This document shows, piece by piece, positions 11,481 through 24,604 of a stretch of 64,000 nt of DNA (positions are counted from its first letter, which is position 1; the number at the start of each line of letters is the position of its first letter). The DNA comes from Fasciolopsis buskii (lineage: Eukaryota; Platyhelminthes; Trematoda; Plagiorchiida; Fasciolidae). The notes under the pieces are model-generated. The model saw only the letters and a list, made by a program, of their open reading frames with translations, had not been told where the DNA came from and ran no database searches. Made by a program: the position numbers and the translations under genes. Location: the NCBI GenBank assembly GCA_008360955.1, contig LUCM01007265.1, forward strand, positions 217,719-281,718, written 5' to 3'.

Positions 11481-14400
11481 TAAATAAGAAAAATCAATGG
11501 CAAGATTCCCATCTTCGTGACTGAATTGTATATAGACAGAACCGTGACCGTGTGGCTCCCATTGTCTTATACGACGATATCAATAAATGGTCACTACTAG
11601 ACATGCACTGGAAACTGGCTGGTAAGTAACGAGATGTCAGCATCCTAATTGAACTTCTGTCGATTGCAATACGTGAAGCATTGTGTTGGATTAGAATAGC
11701 CACCACAAGGTTCCGGTTCAGAGCGGAAAACGGTTTAATAACAATTTTAAAAGTACAAGTTCTTTCGATTAGGGATGGTAAGGAGCTTCAAAACAATTGA
11801 TGATACCTGAACTCTTCGTTCCATCGCCTAATAGCTTTGCGGTTATATGGGTGCCATCGTTCGTGACTGAACCAAAAGTTGCGTATCTGCTGAATGTTTT
11901 CTGAAATTCATCTCGAGTGAAATTGTGAACACTTCTGATCATCGATAAAAGTGTGATATACGTAACTGAGCCGTTCACAGATACTTTACAGCGCTCTGGC
12001 TTTTCAATTACAATCCCGAAATTTCATGTTAACGTGACCATACGTTCATTCGTTATGTTTTCTCGTTCCTTGGGTTTTGTGCGCGGGAGTTTGGCGACTC
12101 CAGTTCTAGTATATTCTCTTTGGCGTTGCATAAGTAAATTTAAATAAGATTGCAGCTGAGTTGGAGGCGTTGATTGTACATGGTCCTTCCTTAGAGAGAT
12201 TGAACGCTTTGAAATACTCCCAACAGTAAAATAGTCCTCAACGATGCATGACCGGGACGATTCAGATATTGTCTAGTCCCCGTCGGAAACGAAATGAGGT
12301 CTAACTTCGTTCCAGTTGTGTTTAATTTGGTGACTGCTTTTGCCTGTTTCGTAAACTGTATTTCCTATATCTGCAACTAACACACATCCACAGGTGTAAC
12401 TAAACTGTTCCGTTTCAGCAAGTAAAAATTGTTATCCTCCGCGAGTAGGTCCTCACAAAACGTCGTTTCCGATCTCTTATGTCGTATACCCAGCCTCCTG
12501 ACTGTGATCCCTAGAGCTATAATGTGCACTTCGACGTGAAATGTACCACGCAAACACGTGTGTGGTCACGGGAAATGCGGAAGTAAACCAGCAGTGTAAA
12601 TCCACTCTTGGATATGTAAAGCAATTACTGATGTGAGCTGAAATGGAAGCCAATTATATACATGGGTCATATATCTCTTACAGGTTTGCAGATATTTTCA
12701 GTAACGCTTGCTACTTCAGTTGCGTACCCAAATGCGAAACCCGGAGTGTCTATTTGGGTTTTCATCCTCGTGAAGCAAACCCATAAAGTAGTGTTATTTT
12801 CGCTGCTTCTTTGTTTTAAACCGAATGCTTAACAGTCTACTTATTTTCTCTGGTGTAACCTTGAAGTTGCTTGCCTACTGACCCTCTAATGCTCTATCTC
12901 TTCAAGTTACGGAGCGGGAAATTTAAAAGAACAAGGATGGATAATTCATGTGAATTAAAGTAAAGAGCAAATGATTGATCTCGTTTTCAATAATTAAGCG
13001 GATCGTATCTGATGTCTTTATCGATCCCCTGATTTCTGTGAATATTCTCTTTTAAGTATTGCCTTATTCAAGAATTGTATTGCGTGTGCGTTTTCCCAAA
13101 TTTATTTTGCAAAATAATAAAATAAAATGAATTATCGATACTAAGGGTTCTTTTTCTTAGAATACGTCCGGAGTGCAATCCCAAACGTGTCTTTTTTTCG
13201 GATTCCAAAGCAGCGGTTGACGAAGTCCTCCCGAGTTGGTAGAATAGAGAAGACTCGAGTCAACAGCCAGATGTGAGCAATATATTGTATATATCGTGAT
13301 ACCGAAATAGCACCGATACGACACTGCACGCGAAGGGAAACGGCAGAGCAATGCCGAGTGGTCGAAGCGATTCGAAAGCGAGGACTCCCGAAAAGTACGG
13401 CACAAGCGCGAACGTGCAGATCCCGTGTGCCAATAAAAAAACGCAACCAAACAAATGTCACGAGGTTGATATCAAGCATTAAAGATCTCAGAGAAACTGA
13501 TATCCGAAAGAAGTCGATTTTCTCCGACCGATCGGTACCGCTACACACCATCGTGCTTCGAAAGTCGAATGCCCGTATGCCTCCTTCCTGGTAGCTGCGA
13601 AATTTAACCCGCTTATTCCTCAAACTTTTTTCCATTTTCTTCAAGAAGGAACCTGTGATTGCTGTTCATAGACTCCTGCGTTTCTTTTCCGACAGGCTAC
13701 TGCGCCGACTCAGAGGTGACCACGTTTGTTTGCGCAAAATTTCATGCCAAAATGTCCAAACAAATTAATGGGTAATTCCAACCTAGAGTAAACTGGTCTG
13801 TTTAAAGTTTCCTAATAAAGGATTACAAATAACGCTTATCAGCATGCTGAAGTGTCACTTGGGTTTCGTCTTTTGCGGGTGATCAGGCCCTTAGCTCCCC
13901 TGGAGTGTCAAAGTACAAATGTTGCTCTCGGTTTAGCACGTAACCACTAGACTTGTTTCAATAAGCCTACTGTTTACATGAATGCTGTTCTCTGAAGTTC
14001 CCAAAAGCGTTGGAAACACGTGCTTTATAACCCGTCCCTTTAGTTCTTATTCTGAAAAGGTTAAAATCCCTTCTGGTGGTTGCTAAACTGCTGCATGCCA
14101 TTCGCGGCATACGTACTATTCTGAGTTATGCCGACACACGAATTAGATCCCTTATTGTGACAGCGGCTGCTGTGATACATTTCCTAATGCGCCCGACCAA
14201 TTCTATTTTTTCAACGGGTTACTTCTATGGACAGGCAATCAGAGCTGAAGTACCACTAATCCCACACACTACTCCCGAGTAATTGTGTGATACGTACATG
14301 AAAGAATCAAAACGTAATGCAGGCTAAATAGGACAGTAACCCAATCTTGCTGAGAAGGCCTGACTGGTGAGAAGCATTTGACTGAATTTAACAGGAAGTA

Positions 14401-14925
14401 ACCATGTTGCCTTTCGAAGCCGTTTCGGACTGTTGACTGCTATTGAGGACGACGCTTGAACAAAAGCGGACATTTGAAAAACCCCGCAGTACACGTTGAA
14501 AACAACGCAACGTGGCGAACAAGTTCATTTCAGTTACTCGTACTCATACCAATACAGTTTACAGTCACGCTGTTTCGCAACTCAAAGAATTGGTTAATTT
14601 GTCACACGATCTGATTGTGAGCCATTTTGGGGGGCGTGACAAGTGGGCCAGGGATGTTTAAGCGTCTGAACTATTTGTTTTTGAGGCCATGGAGGGGTTG
14701 TACAGACAGCTATATACGGCTTCGATTGTGTTTAGGATGTGACAATTGACAGTTTTCGATTGTTTTCATGAAATGATTCATCATGTGGTATCATGGCTCA
14801 ACTCGCCATTAGAAAACCGTGGAATTACTGTACTGTGCTCCGTATCCGCTCAAAAGTTAAAGCATTGATTTGTTTCAGGACTCGTAGTGTCATAGAAGTT
14901 GATTTTTCTGTTTGGTTTGTTCTAT
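11481..14925. other. Unassigned intergenic sequence
   Basis: No recognised gene or element. Around 13141-13644 several minus frames and one plus frame are open at once (longest 167 codons, minus) in a locally CpG-containing stretch. None of the translations resembles a known family, and simultaneous openness suggests composition rather than coding. Confidence 0.4.
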
Positions 14926-15160
14926 CCTTATCAGATGGAGTCTTTGTGAATTTCGGCTCATCGCTCAATGTAGTCCGACTTGTTAATGATCACAGTGCCA
15001 GTTCATTTATTTGGTCTAGTTAACATAATTTCGCTATTTCTCTGTAGTTCTTCTGGATGCTTTTAGTGCTCAGATGTTACCAATGTTTGCGTAGCTCGTC
15101 TATCCTCTCGATATTGGTACGAGAGAGGATTTAAGTTTCTCTACCTCTTGCAGGGATTAT
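14926..15160 (+). repeat. Repeat R4, + copy
   Basis: Sequence from GATGGAGTCTTTGTG through CACAGTGCCAGTTCATTTAT to GAGGATTTAAGTT is matched, inverted, at about 18330-18565. The most conserved stretch is TGATCACAGTGCCAGTTCAT. Both copies can be read as HSASSFIWSS before a stop, but I attach no protein meaning to that. Family unknown. Confidence 0.65.
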
Positions 15161-15890
15161 TGCACTAGGTTTGATAGTTGACTAAATTAATTTTAAAATT
15201 CAACCTCCGTATCTAGTTGTCTGGTTTTGTTCAATGTACGAGAGAATTTTGGTATTAACTTTAAAACTTCAAACAGTATCTTATCCAGGCTTGCAGGTGA
15301 CGTTGTGAACGAATCCCTTTGAATCCCTAGGGAACTCACCACTAGGTTGGCTTGGATTGGCGGTTTTCTCCAACGCCGTCCGCATCCGCTCCACTAGACA
15401 GCAACTCGGTCCTGCCCGTCGTCACCGTAATGGTGACACCGACGTCTTCCATGCAAAAGACTCGGGTTTAAAACTTGGGTACAATGCTGGATTTTCTCCA
15501 GTGATGAGGTCTAATGAGATTGATACTCGAGTTTAGTGCTTCCCCGGGGCAAAATTGATCGGAGGATCTGAGATTTTTGCGCTCAAAGTGTAATCCGATG
15601 AACCGACAGTCAAATGTGAAGTATTTCAGAAAATTACAATCCAATTAGCAATTGGTTTCATGGCAATATTTTGGAAGTTACTCAACTTTGGTGCTTCTGT
15701 TAGCTAAATTGAAACTTATTTCGGAAGGTTTGAGTCGTGTCACGTCGCTTGTTAAGAGACTTCTGATGAAATGGAGATGGCTGCTTTCGTGAATTTTGTG
15801 GAGAAATCAATGTACTCGGTGATCAAAAAATCTTTCGTTTCCGTATGAGCTTGGCTCCCAGTAACACGAACAAATTACAACTTGCATACT
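15161..15890. other. Unassigned sequence
   Basis: No recognised gene. On the minus strand near 15400 TAGTGGAGCGG fits a pol III A box, but no convincing B box follows, so no SINE is called. Confidence 0.3.
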
Positions 15891-15904
15891 GAGCTATTTC
15901 CGAC

Positions 15905-16222
15905 TGGTCAACAGGAACAAATTTTGTCGGTTGCGACTGGGGGAATCCGGAACTTCAATCACAAGCACTACTTTGCACCTTTGGCGATCAGTTGGTGAGT
16001 CTACGTCAAGATCTTCTTCCTGTTGGAATTAATCACCAACAACGTAACCGGAAGCTGCCTTCATTTCTGACCACTCTTCGGCGAATCCACGAGGTCTGTG
16101 AGCAAAATCAAAATGGGATTCATGTAACCACGTCCATTCAGCAGATTTTTCTGGATAATCCCAAGTACGCAGATTCCAACAGTCATTCCACGACTTTCCG
16201 TCTATTTAAGCTCCAGAAATAA
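15905..16222 (+). other. Unexplained open reading frame, possible exon or element scrap
   Basis: About 105 codons stay open, ending at TAA 16222. The composition looks protein-like (WGNPELQSQALLCTFGDQL, then RRIHEVCEQNQNG) with many helix-forming residues. An AG acceptor-like site precedes it (CAACAG near 15916), and a good donor (GTGAGT) falls inside at 15994, so a shorter exon ending there is possible. I do not recognise the family and see no partner exons, so I do not call it a gene. Confidence 0.25.
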
Positions 16223-18238
16223 TTTTGGTTCGAAACTGCAAGCCAACAGGACTAATGGATTCAAAAAAAAGCTTCATTGAGCAATAGTGATTCTCGAGCT
16301 AAGGCACGTTTTCAGCCAAACGTTTCAAGTGTTGTCAAATTGGCTATATTCATTTTGATTATGAAAATGCGGAAACAGTATGTTTCAAATCAACTGATAG
16401 CTTTATATCTTCTCACTATTTGTCTTCCTCACATTGAGCAGATCTATAAAAGTACATTTTGGTCCCTATTACATGCCCGTGACCACCAACAAATAGCACA
16501 AGGTAACACTCAAAGAGACTGGCAATCCCGGAAAGGGTTACTCACGTATTCTCTAAACTACTGCATCTTCCATGTGCCTAATTGATGTTGAAAACGGTAC
16601 AATAATGTTTGCTGATTGCTCGTAGCAAAATAAGTTTTAATGTTCGACTTCCTAGCTCCAGGGTTCTTAACAGTGATCATTCATTCTAAAGAATAAGGGG
16701 ATGCTAAGTGATGGTTCCGTCTATGGTTTGCTGATTAAGATCCATTCATTCCTTCAATGTCAGACGCCAACGAAACTAGACACAAATCGAACTGTCCTAT
16801 TTGTTTGATTTGGTCAAGATTGTTTGGATCTATCTTCGGTGAACCGCCACGGTTATGGCTGCCAGACCGGTTTAGCAACAATTTTTCCATGCACAGTTTT
16901 ATAATGTGCATTATTGTTTATCGTCAACTTTTATGCCTACCTTGTAAGTAAGTGTTTCAATAATTGTATAACTTAGAGTAATTTCAACGAAAGTAATTTG
17001 TGAACTGGCCGGGATTGTGTACTCCCCTTCTTACATCTTTTCACTGTGACCGGTATCGTTTGTCATTGGAATACTGTTCAGGTAAATTCTTATTACTTGC
17101 TGATGTTGTTCCGTAAATATAGTTGTACACTGACACTAATAACATTTTCTAATGGCCTTTTTCACGATTACGCTCCGAGGGTGTACTAAGCATCCTAGAA
17201 AGATCATTCATTATCTTTTGGTTAATATCGCCCCCTTCATTACGTATTATCTGGGCAAACATTTGTGACTTTGTGACATCTTGGTTAATTTCGCAACCCT
17301 GTATGTTGATTTAAGATGTAATTCATGCCTAAGGATTAAACTACGCGTTATTCAACCAGGAAATCTTCGGAAAATTCCAAGCCTTCGATACAAATTGCAA
17401 GTGATAATACAGCAACCTTGTCGTCTGCATCAGGGACCTTTGCATTCCATTAATGATTTTGTGCTGCACATGATGAATGGTTAATCGAGGTTGGCACCTA
17501 AACAGAACCTGTATTAGTTAGAATGGTAGTGGGAATGATAGCCATCCAAGCTGCTTTGAACATAAATGGACTCGTCTTGCGCATTTTGAAATTGAATATT
17601 AGACACTGACCCTTGCTTGATCCGAGTCGTTTCCATGGCAGTGAGCTGAAGTATATATAATTAATAACTACTGCATTGTAGTCCACCTTTTGGTGGCCAC
17701 GTCTTTTCCAGTGTGGAGCCCTCCTATTCCTCGACTCCATACAGAGGGTAACGGTAATGCCGTTTCTATTATTGCCTAAGTTATGCCAGTGTTGTGCTAC
17801 AGGTTACTTCAACGGGTCAGATACGGATGCCAAGGCTGCCACACGGAATCACCTTTTTACGATGCCAACTGGCCGGCAGGTCTACGCAACTTTTATTTTC
17901 ATTTTATAAGCGTTGAATGAGAAAACTGTGCACCATATGGGAGAACCGGTTCATCACGAAGGGGCAAACAATGAGAATATCAAAATGCTACTCCCGTTCT
18001 CCGAAACAACAAACATTTTGCTGGTAAAACATATTCCGAACAAGAGAGACATTTTGAGGTAGCTTGTATAGCCGCTTAGTCTATCCATAATTGATTTCTT
18101 TATTCCTAACTTTTGTCACCTATGATTTCTAACTTAAATAGGTGAGAACTCACTGGGCAACGAGACTCGAGTCATATTGCTCATTCGTCTGTCGGACAAT
18201 GCTTTGATAAGGGGAAATCGGAGATCAGTCGGTGACTG
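16223..18238. other. Unassigned sequence
   Basis: No recognised gene or repeat. Open frames at 16277-16585 and 16757-16951 (+) give no family resemblance. Confidence 0.35.
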
Positions 18239-18329
18239 AATGGTTTCTTATTGGTGAGTTGAACGATAGTATCAAATGATGAATTAGTCGACAAGAAACC
18301 AGGAATCACCATTGTCAGTAGTGAAATGA

Positions 18330-18565
18330 CACGAACTTGAATCCTCGCTTTTCAATGCTTGGTGCCAATATGGAGACGACATACGAGCTAAGCGAGGATT
18401 GGTAACACCAGAGCACTTAAAGCATAGAAAAACAGTGAAATAATGTTAACTAGACCAGATAAATGAACTGGCACTGTGATCATCAACAATTCGGACTAAA
18501 TTGAAAAAATGAAGAAGATATTGAGCCACCAGCCAAAATCCACAAAGACTCCATCCGAAAAGAGC
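18330..18565 (-). repeat. Repeat R4, minus copy
   Basis: Inverted partner of 14926-15160, about 3.4 kb away. On the minus strand it carries GGATGGAGTCTTTGTGGATT, the shared CACAGTGCCAGTTCATTTAT block, then GTGCTCTGGTGTTACCAATC, paralleling GTGCTCAGATGTTACCAATG in the other copy. Just downstream on the same strand (18239-18285) is sequence like the 3' part of the SINE seen at 27.3 and 60.6 kb. Confidence 0.65.
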
Positions 18566-18724
18566 AGAGCAACTCAAATAGAGAAACTGATCATATTCCT
18601 GCATCCCCTTTGACAATTTCAAAATACTTTTCACCTTCCTTTTCTACCTCCACGTTTTCTAATAAGTTCGTTTTATCCAAATCTAACCTCACCTGCCTAC
18701 CCAGGCAAACTGTACGACCGATTG

Positions 18725-18990
18725 TCTTAACGCGGATCTCGTATCACGTTTGCTTGCCTATTAACGTGTGCATCACTCTTACTCGGCTCTGTACGATTGC
18801 GGTACTGATAACCCAGACACTCGACCGGTACAATGAAAAGACAGTTGGAAACGGTATGAGTTCGAGTATATTTGACAGGAGCATGTGTGAGCAACATGCA
18901 AACGGCAATCGCGCTGGGCGGTCAACATTCGATTAAACAAGCGACCCGGACAAACAAGTCCATGTGCCGTTACAAACCTCTTTCATAAAC
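18725..18990 (+). repeat. Dispersed repeat R1, copy 1
   Basis: It shares with five other sites in the window the string of blocks GATCTCGTATCA, TCACTCTTACTCGGCTC, AGTATATTTGACAGGAGC, GTGAGCAACATGCAAACGGC, GGGCGGTCAACATTCG and TTAAACAAGCGA. On the minus strand the core can be read with one deletion relative to the other copies (TVSNCLFIVPVECLG then RTEPSKSDAH). Nature unknown; solo LTR or element end are possibilities. Confidence 0.65.
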
Positions 18991-19279
18991 AGGCTGTCCG
19001 GTTTCACTTTCCCACCACAACTAAACCCATGTCCCTTAGTGATCTCACCAACTTTTGAATACTCCGATGTGAATAATTAAAATTCAAAATGTTCTTTCTC
19101 GCTTCGAGTGATTTCTTCCTCCTAACTAGGATGCACTTTCTAGCAAGAACCGTTCGAAAAATACACGAGGCCAAGTTTAGAACACAAGAGGCTAAACCAC
19201 TCAACTACCAACGCAAGACTCAACGCTTCCGTTTTTGATTAAAACGAGGAACACGAAGTACCAAGGCACAGACCGTCCG

Positions 19280-20780
19280 ATGATACATGACAACACGCTA
19301 CTTACTTCCTCCTCTGATTTACCAGAAGCTTTTGATTCATTCTTCTGTTATGATCCCAGATATGAACATTGATTCCCCAAATATCCACTCGTTTGCCGTC
19401 TCTCCCATTTCGACGGTCCCAATAATTGTAAAACCCATTTGCAATCTAATGTGCAAGTTTAAACCTTCGGTTTATCCTGGAACAGATGGGATACCTCTTG
19501 TCGCGTTGTTAAACGGTGGTCTCGACCTTGCTATCCTCTTGTTCAGTTTTTTTACTCCTTCCATGTAATTCAGTTCGTATCATATCAATGGAAGCTATCC
19601 GAAATCATGCTGCATCACAAAACAGGCCCACGCGAGACATTTCAAACTACTGGCCAATAAACCATACTTCCATTATATCCGGGATTTTGAGAGTGGTTGT
19701 AAAAGAACAAATCGCCAATTACTTACGAGATCTCAAACTTCTCAGTCCTAGATGGCAAGGTTCCCTACAGTCTCGCTCATGTTCTACCTTTCAGTTCGAC
19801 TTCTTAAACCCACTCACGTCTGAAACTGACAAAGGAATGGCCTCAATCAACCTGTTTCTCGACATGGGCAAGGTGTTTCATAGTGTGGCCGATTCACATC
19901 TCTTTACGCAAGCATGCGCATTCGGTATCATGGATCTCCTCCTTGCTTGGTTGACTTATCTAAGTCAGCTCTCGTAAAATGTGCTGATCAATGGACATGC
20001 ATCTCCGCCTGGATCTGTCACCAGCGGATTCATTCAGGGCAGTGCTCCATGTCCGCTTATATTTCTCATGTATACAAAAGATATCCTAAGTGCTACTAGT
20101 TGCGAGGTATCTTTCCTATTTGCAGACGACGTCATGATCATCTAGACGCTTAAGCCTGCTGCAGCAAATTCCAATACTGAACACATCACTGTAGAGTTCC
20201 ATTCCATTGGTCGCTGGTGTTCTAAGTGAGCCATGAAATTTTCGGCCGAAAGGCGTGAAGCCATTATCCACAGCTGTGACATTAGTCCTGGGGCCTTATC
20301 TATTGATAGTGCATCAGTTGCTGACAGACCTGTGGCACATGATCACTGCCTACATTACTTTCCCACATTTAACTTCTCCGAGCACGCCACTTTCTAATCG
20401 ACAAAGGCTAAGATCTAATCTTTAGCTCTTTGTGTCTCTCGGGATATGCCCTTAGTGCTAGACCAATCCTTGAATCTTCCTCTTTGACTTTCTTAAATAT
20501 GCTTTAAAAAACACAAGCCTGCAATTGAATGCTTGTAAAAAAATGTTCAAAAAGCAGCTCGTCGGATGGTCCACTTTCTGAATCACACAAAACGCCACCT
20601 GCTCCTTAAAGTAGAATCACTGTGGTTTCGCCGTTTAAAGATTAACTTGGTTTTCCTTTACTGTCTTCTTCACAACCAACAATTTTCGAACGGTCCTCTA
20701 AAATTATACTCAAACCTAATCACCCCCATTCGAGACATCTTAGCCATACTGGATATGTAGAAAGTATCAACCGAGCCTTT
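19280..20780 (+). mobile_element. Family C non-LTR retrotransposon, RT and 3' end, decayed
   Basis: The + strand frames read a Jockey/CR1-type reverse transcriptase in order: YPGTDGIPLVALLNGG (about 19470), the SPGPDGIP block; YWPINHTSIISGIL (about 19650), the NYRPI block; QSRSCSTFQFDFLNPLT (about 19775); LDMGKVFHSV, a decayed AFD block; VTSGFIQGSAPCPLIFL (about 20010), the GVPQGSVLGPLLF block; FLFADDVMII (20113-20142), the catalytic FADD box. The C-terminal VQKAARRMVHFLNHT follows near 20550. Stops and frameshifts make it inactive. The 5' part with the endonuclease is missing or unrecognisable. Confidence 0.75.
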
Positions 20781-22510
20781 TTTTTCCTACGTGGTGACAA
20801 TGACTTCGTTGATATAACACTTCTTTCGAAGGAAGAGGCGTTCAGATTTCTTTCGCTCGACCTAACTGACCACATGTGTAAGTCTTGATGGTATGTCTTC
20901 ACTTCCCTTAAAGTATGATGCGGCTTCACTCACCAATGCATTTACTTCCTTAATACATCCCTATACAAACATTCCATTGCCGATTGGTGGAGACCAGTCA
21001 CTATTGTTTCCATCCCCAAATCTAGTTTAGTAATTCAACTACTCCATCAAAATCCAATCGTACGATTGCTCCTGCATCATGCGGTCTTAAACAAACAGAA
21101 CGCGCCGTTCTGAGCTGTCTAACTTCCTCTGTTCATGCGCCCGATTTCCCCTTTACGCCTGCGCGCAAAACAAACAGGTCCACTTTTGATGCCGTGGCTC
21201 TCCTAGTTCATAACATTAAATCCTTGGTTTCAACCCCAAAATCTGTCCGATGCGCTTTCTTAGATTTTTCCTGTGCATTTGACTCTGTTCCATGGTCTTT
21301 ACTTCTTCGCAAACTTGAACAATTCGGCTGTCCCAAAGAGCCGTTGGCATGGCTACCAGACTACCTCACCAACGGATCCCAGGGAACAAGACTCGGAAGA
21401 AACTAATCTATCCCGTTGGTAAATATTTCTGATATTCTTCAAGGAGCTGTCTTTTCTCCGTACTTGTTTTTAGCATACATCAACGACTTATGTGCCAGTT
21501 CCCTAGTCAATTATTCAAATATAAGGATGACGTTGTTCTCTGTAAGTCTGTATCAGGCTGTTGATTTTCTCGACTTTCCCAACAACGTACATGATTTTTT
21601 TCTTCGCTTTAGCTGAAATCTTAATTTGTCAAAATGTGTCCAATGTTTGTTCACTATCTCTCGGTCCTCTTACCCGATTGACGCTTCTGTCATCAACGCA
21701 GAACCACCCACTGGAGTAGATTCCCTCAATCACTTAGGATTTGCTGTTGACAAAATCTTAAAACGGCACCATCCTATTTCAGGTTGTGCAGAACATCTTA
21801 GAATACTACCATTTTATATTAAAAGACAGACATTTCCAGGTTTAGCAAAACACCATTTCCCTGTTTGTTTACCCATGTGTTTTTCCCGCCCTCATTTAAC
21901 GCTTGCCTGTCACTTCTGGCACTTCACTAAAGAAACACTTCAAAACCCTTCGTCCTGGTTTGTCAATTATCAGTAGTTTATCTTACAAACCACGGAAAGA
22001 ACTCTGCACCAAACTGTGCGGCTTGTATCTAACCGCGTGCGAAAAATTTGCACATCAAATTCTTTCCGGTCCGTCCCATCCCTTACACAAGGGTGTTTCT
22101 TGTACCAGGACACATTCTACCTTCCGCTTCATACCCTTCCGTATAATCATCTGTAGGAAGTCAACTGTTCGCCGCCCAGCCCGAATTATCACTAATCGAG
22201 AATAGATCATGACTGATTTTCTACACAACCTGGTGAATTTCAAATGGTATTATTCGTTGCCCTTTTTTTCCAAAACTGTATTCTGATTACTTGGCAAACA
22301 AGTCCCTTTTTTGACTGAAATCCGAGCACCTGTGTTTGCAAAGGTCCAGTACAATACAATATTTTGCTTACCCCTGTTGCGAGTATCACTACGTGTTCCC
22401 CCGCTCCCAACTTACTCTAAGATCTGGAACAAACTTCCATTATTCATCCACGATTCGACTTCGAAGACTCAGTTTAGAGCCACTTCAAATAAATAATTGT
22501 CAGCACACAT
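20781..22510 (+). mobile_element. Family D non-LTR retrotransposon, copy 1, decayed
   Basis: On the + strand: WWRPVTIVSIPKS (about 20980); VRCAFLDFSCAFDSVPWSLL (21249-21305), the RT A motif; LQGAVFSPYLFLAYINDL (about 21436), the QGSVLSP-LF block; then a lost DD box where FADD would be expected (about 21510), followed by NLSKCVQCLFTISRS. The 3' end carries SKIWNKLPLFIHDS (about 22410), the WN-LP block near non-LTR C-termini. A second copy with the same blocks lies at 39.4-41.4 kb. Frame-broken, inactive. Confidence 0.72.
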
Positions 22511-23739
22511 ATTTACCAGTTTGCTTAGTGTTTATCTACCAGTTGACAAGGTATATAAACATGATATCAACTTCTAAATGTTACGTTTTTATTGCTTACC
22601 GTGGGATCTAAATTCCTGTTGACCTGACTGTAGCCCCTATCATCTTGATTTGGTACACCTGTGGACGGGCATTCATCGTGCGCACAACATGGAAGCCAAT
22701 TCGAAATGTCAAATACGAAATCACCTAGCACCAAACGTTTCTTCCCCTGGTTTTTTCCGCATGCCCTGGTGGCAGGCAAAACATCCTGTAAATGCAAAAC
22801 TTTGCACAAATTCTGTGTAACCATCGCTAAGGAATACTCTCTGTATATCCCGGAGATCATGAGTACATACGCTACCACCAGTTACTTTGCACTTCTGTTA
22901 TAAATACTTTCACCCACTTCACTATTTTATTTTTATTGCTGTTTTATCTCAAACGCACATGGAATGCCATCATCTGTGAGCATCGTCCATCTAACGCGAT
23001 TCCATTGAAAAGTCAACAAGCCGACTTAGCAGTTTCTGACTTGTGGCATTTATGAATGTCTCTTATGCAGTCCGCTGTAATGTCCAGAACAGGTTCGGGG
23101 TTAGTCAAGATATTTTTTGGTGTCCCAATCTTATTTATTGGTCGCTGTGCTTGTTGGAGACAAACTCTTCTTAAGACTAAGCGGGTCGGACAATGAACGG
23201 TTATTCTGCACATGTGAACTTCAACAGCTGACGAAAGAACAAATGCAAACCAATAATGATTCTGGTCAATCCAGGCAAATGCCCAGATAGTGTTCTTCAA
23301 CCTGCAATGCAACATAACATTATGTTACCAGCCATCACATCAACCCAGTCATTTCGATGGCCTAAGACGTTGGCTGCTCAGCGTGTTACTAATGAGGACC
23401 ATACAAACTAGGAGAGACTGAGCCATGCATTTTGTACGAACTAAGACGCTAGGAGGTCCGTATTCTTTATCCCCGTCAACAAAGGACTCCATCATTCTGT
23501 CCATTTCATCATAGCCCGTTTCGGTCCCTGAGGTGCTCGCAGGATACTCCTTGTTCTGACTTCTTCATTTGGCTTAACTGTGATCGCATCTTCATATCTC
23601 TTTTGGTACTCTATGCTTGCTCATTTCGGTGATCTGTGCCCCGGGATATAGTTAGGTGTTGATTTTTATAAAACACTTATCCAACGTATTTTACGTCATT
23701 TTACTGACTTTTGCTTCCAATAGAAATCATTGTCACGTT

Positions 23740-24600
23740 GCTTGTTTTGGTTGGATGGTTTGTAATAAGCAGGATGTTCTAGTGACCGTTAATGCAAGGC
23801 CTATCTCAGTTGTGGCTCCATTCTTGTTTAACTTTGCCCTCAACACGTTAACGAGGGGCGCTTTGAGAAGCCTCAGGATGTAGAGGTCGAATAGGCGAAT
23901 GGGCATTACCTGCTAAATCTGGATTACATAGGTGATGTCGTATGCGTTTTCAAAGTTGTGGAACGTTCGCAACGCTTACTAGGCAAACCTTCCAGAGCCG
24001 TAGCTTGGTTCGGCATTTGCTTCACAATTCCGAAGTGCAAGATGCTTTTACAATCCTGGGCCCCGAACTTGATGCTGAACGGAAAGGAACTGACGATTAT
24101 GAACCGTTTCAGTTAACTTGCAGCTGGGTTTCGATGGACGGTACATGGCGTTGCAGGTGGGCATGCTTGTACTCTAGCCTTGATCAAACTATAATGGATC
24201 AAAGCACTTGTGGTGTCCGCCTAGTTTGGGCATTATCAACCAGTGATATCTGTGTGTGGACGTTATGAATCTTGCATTGAGTGCTAATTCTGCTTGCCTC
24301 AACGTATGAAGCTTAGTAGACTGCTTTGGTTTGGTCATGTGCTGCGAACGTCGAATACTCGTCTACCATAACGTGTCCTATTTTGCGTTCCTTCAGCAGG
24401 GTGTAAAATACCTTATGAAGATCAACAGATGACGTAGCGACGTGAAATGGGAAAATGCACAGTGAACTTAGGTAAAGTAGGCATCTCACGTCTTTGTTGT
24501 TGGGATCCGAAAGGCTAGCTGGAGACACTGAATGATAGGGAAACAAATCGTGAACAGTGGAAATTGGAATGATTGAAAATGTACGTTTGTACGGTTGGAT
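23740..24600 (+). mobile_element. RTE-clade non-LTR retrotransposon, 3' half, decayed
   Basis: The + strand reads APFLFNFALNTLTRGALRSL (about 23820), the LSP-LLFNF block; LDYIGDVVCVFKVVERSQRL (about 23920), a decayed YADD block; AVAWFGICFTIPKCKMLLQS (about 23983), the FG-x-x-KC block; then LLWFGHVLR (about 24325), the RLRWLGHVLR motif diagnostic of RTE C-termini; and ETLNDRETNREQWKLE (about 24520), the C-terminal NR-QW block. Frames change between blocks and stops occur, so it is inactive. Confidence 0.78.
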
Positions 24601-24604
24601 TGTA

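Noticed and set aside
13141..13644. 167-residue minus-strand protein gene
   Set aside because: Several frames are open over the same bases, no family resemblance, and no supporting signals.
15330..15500. SINE on the minus strand
   Set aside because: An A-box-like string is present but no B box or second copy was found.
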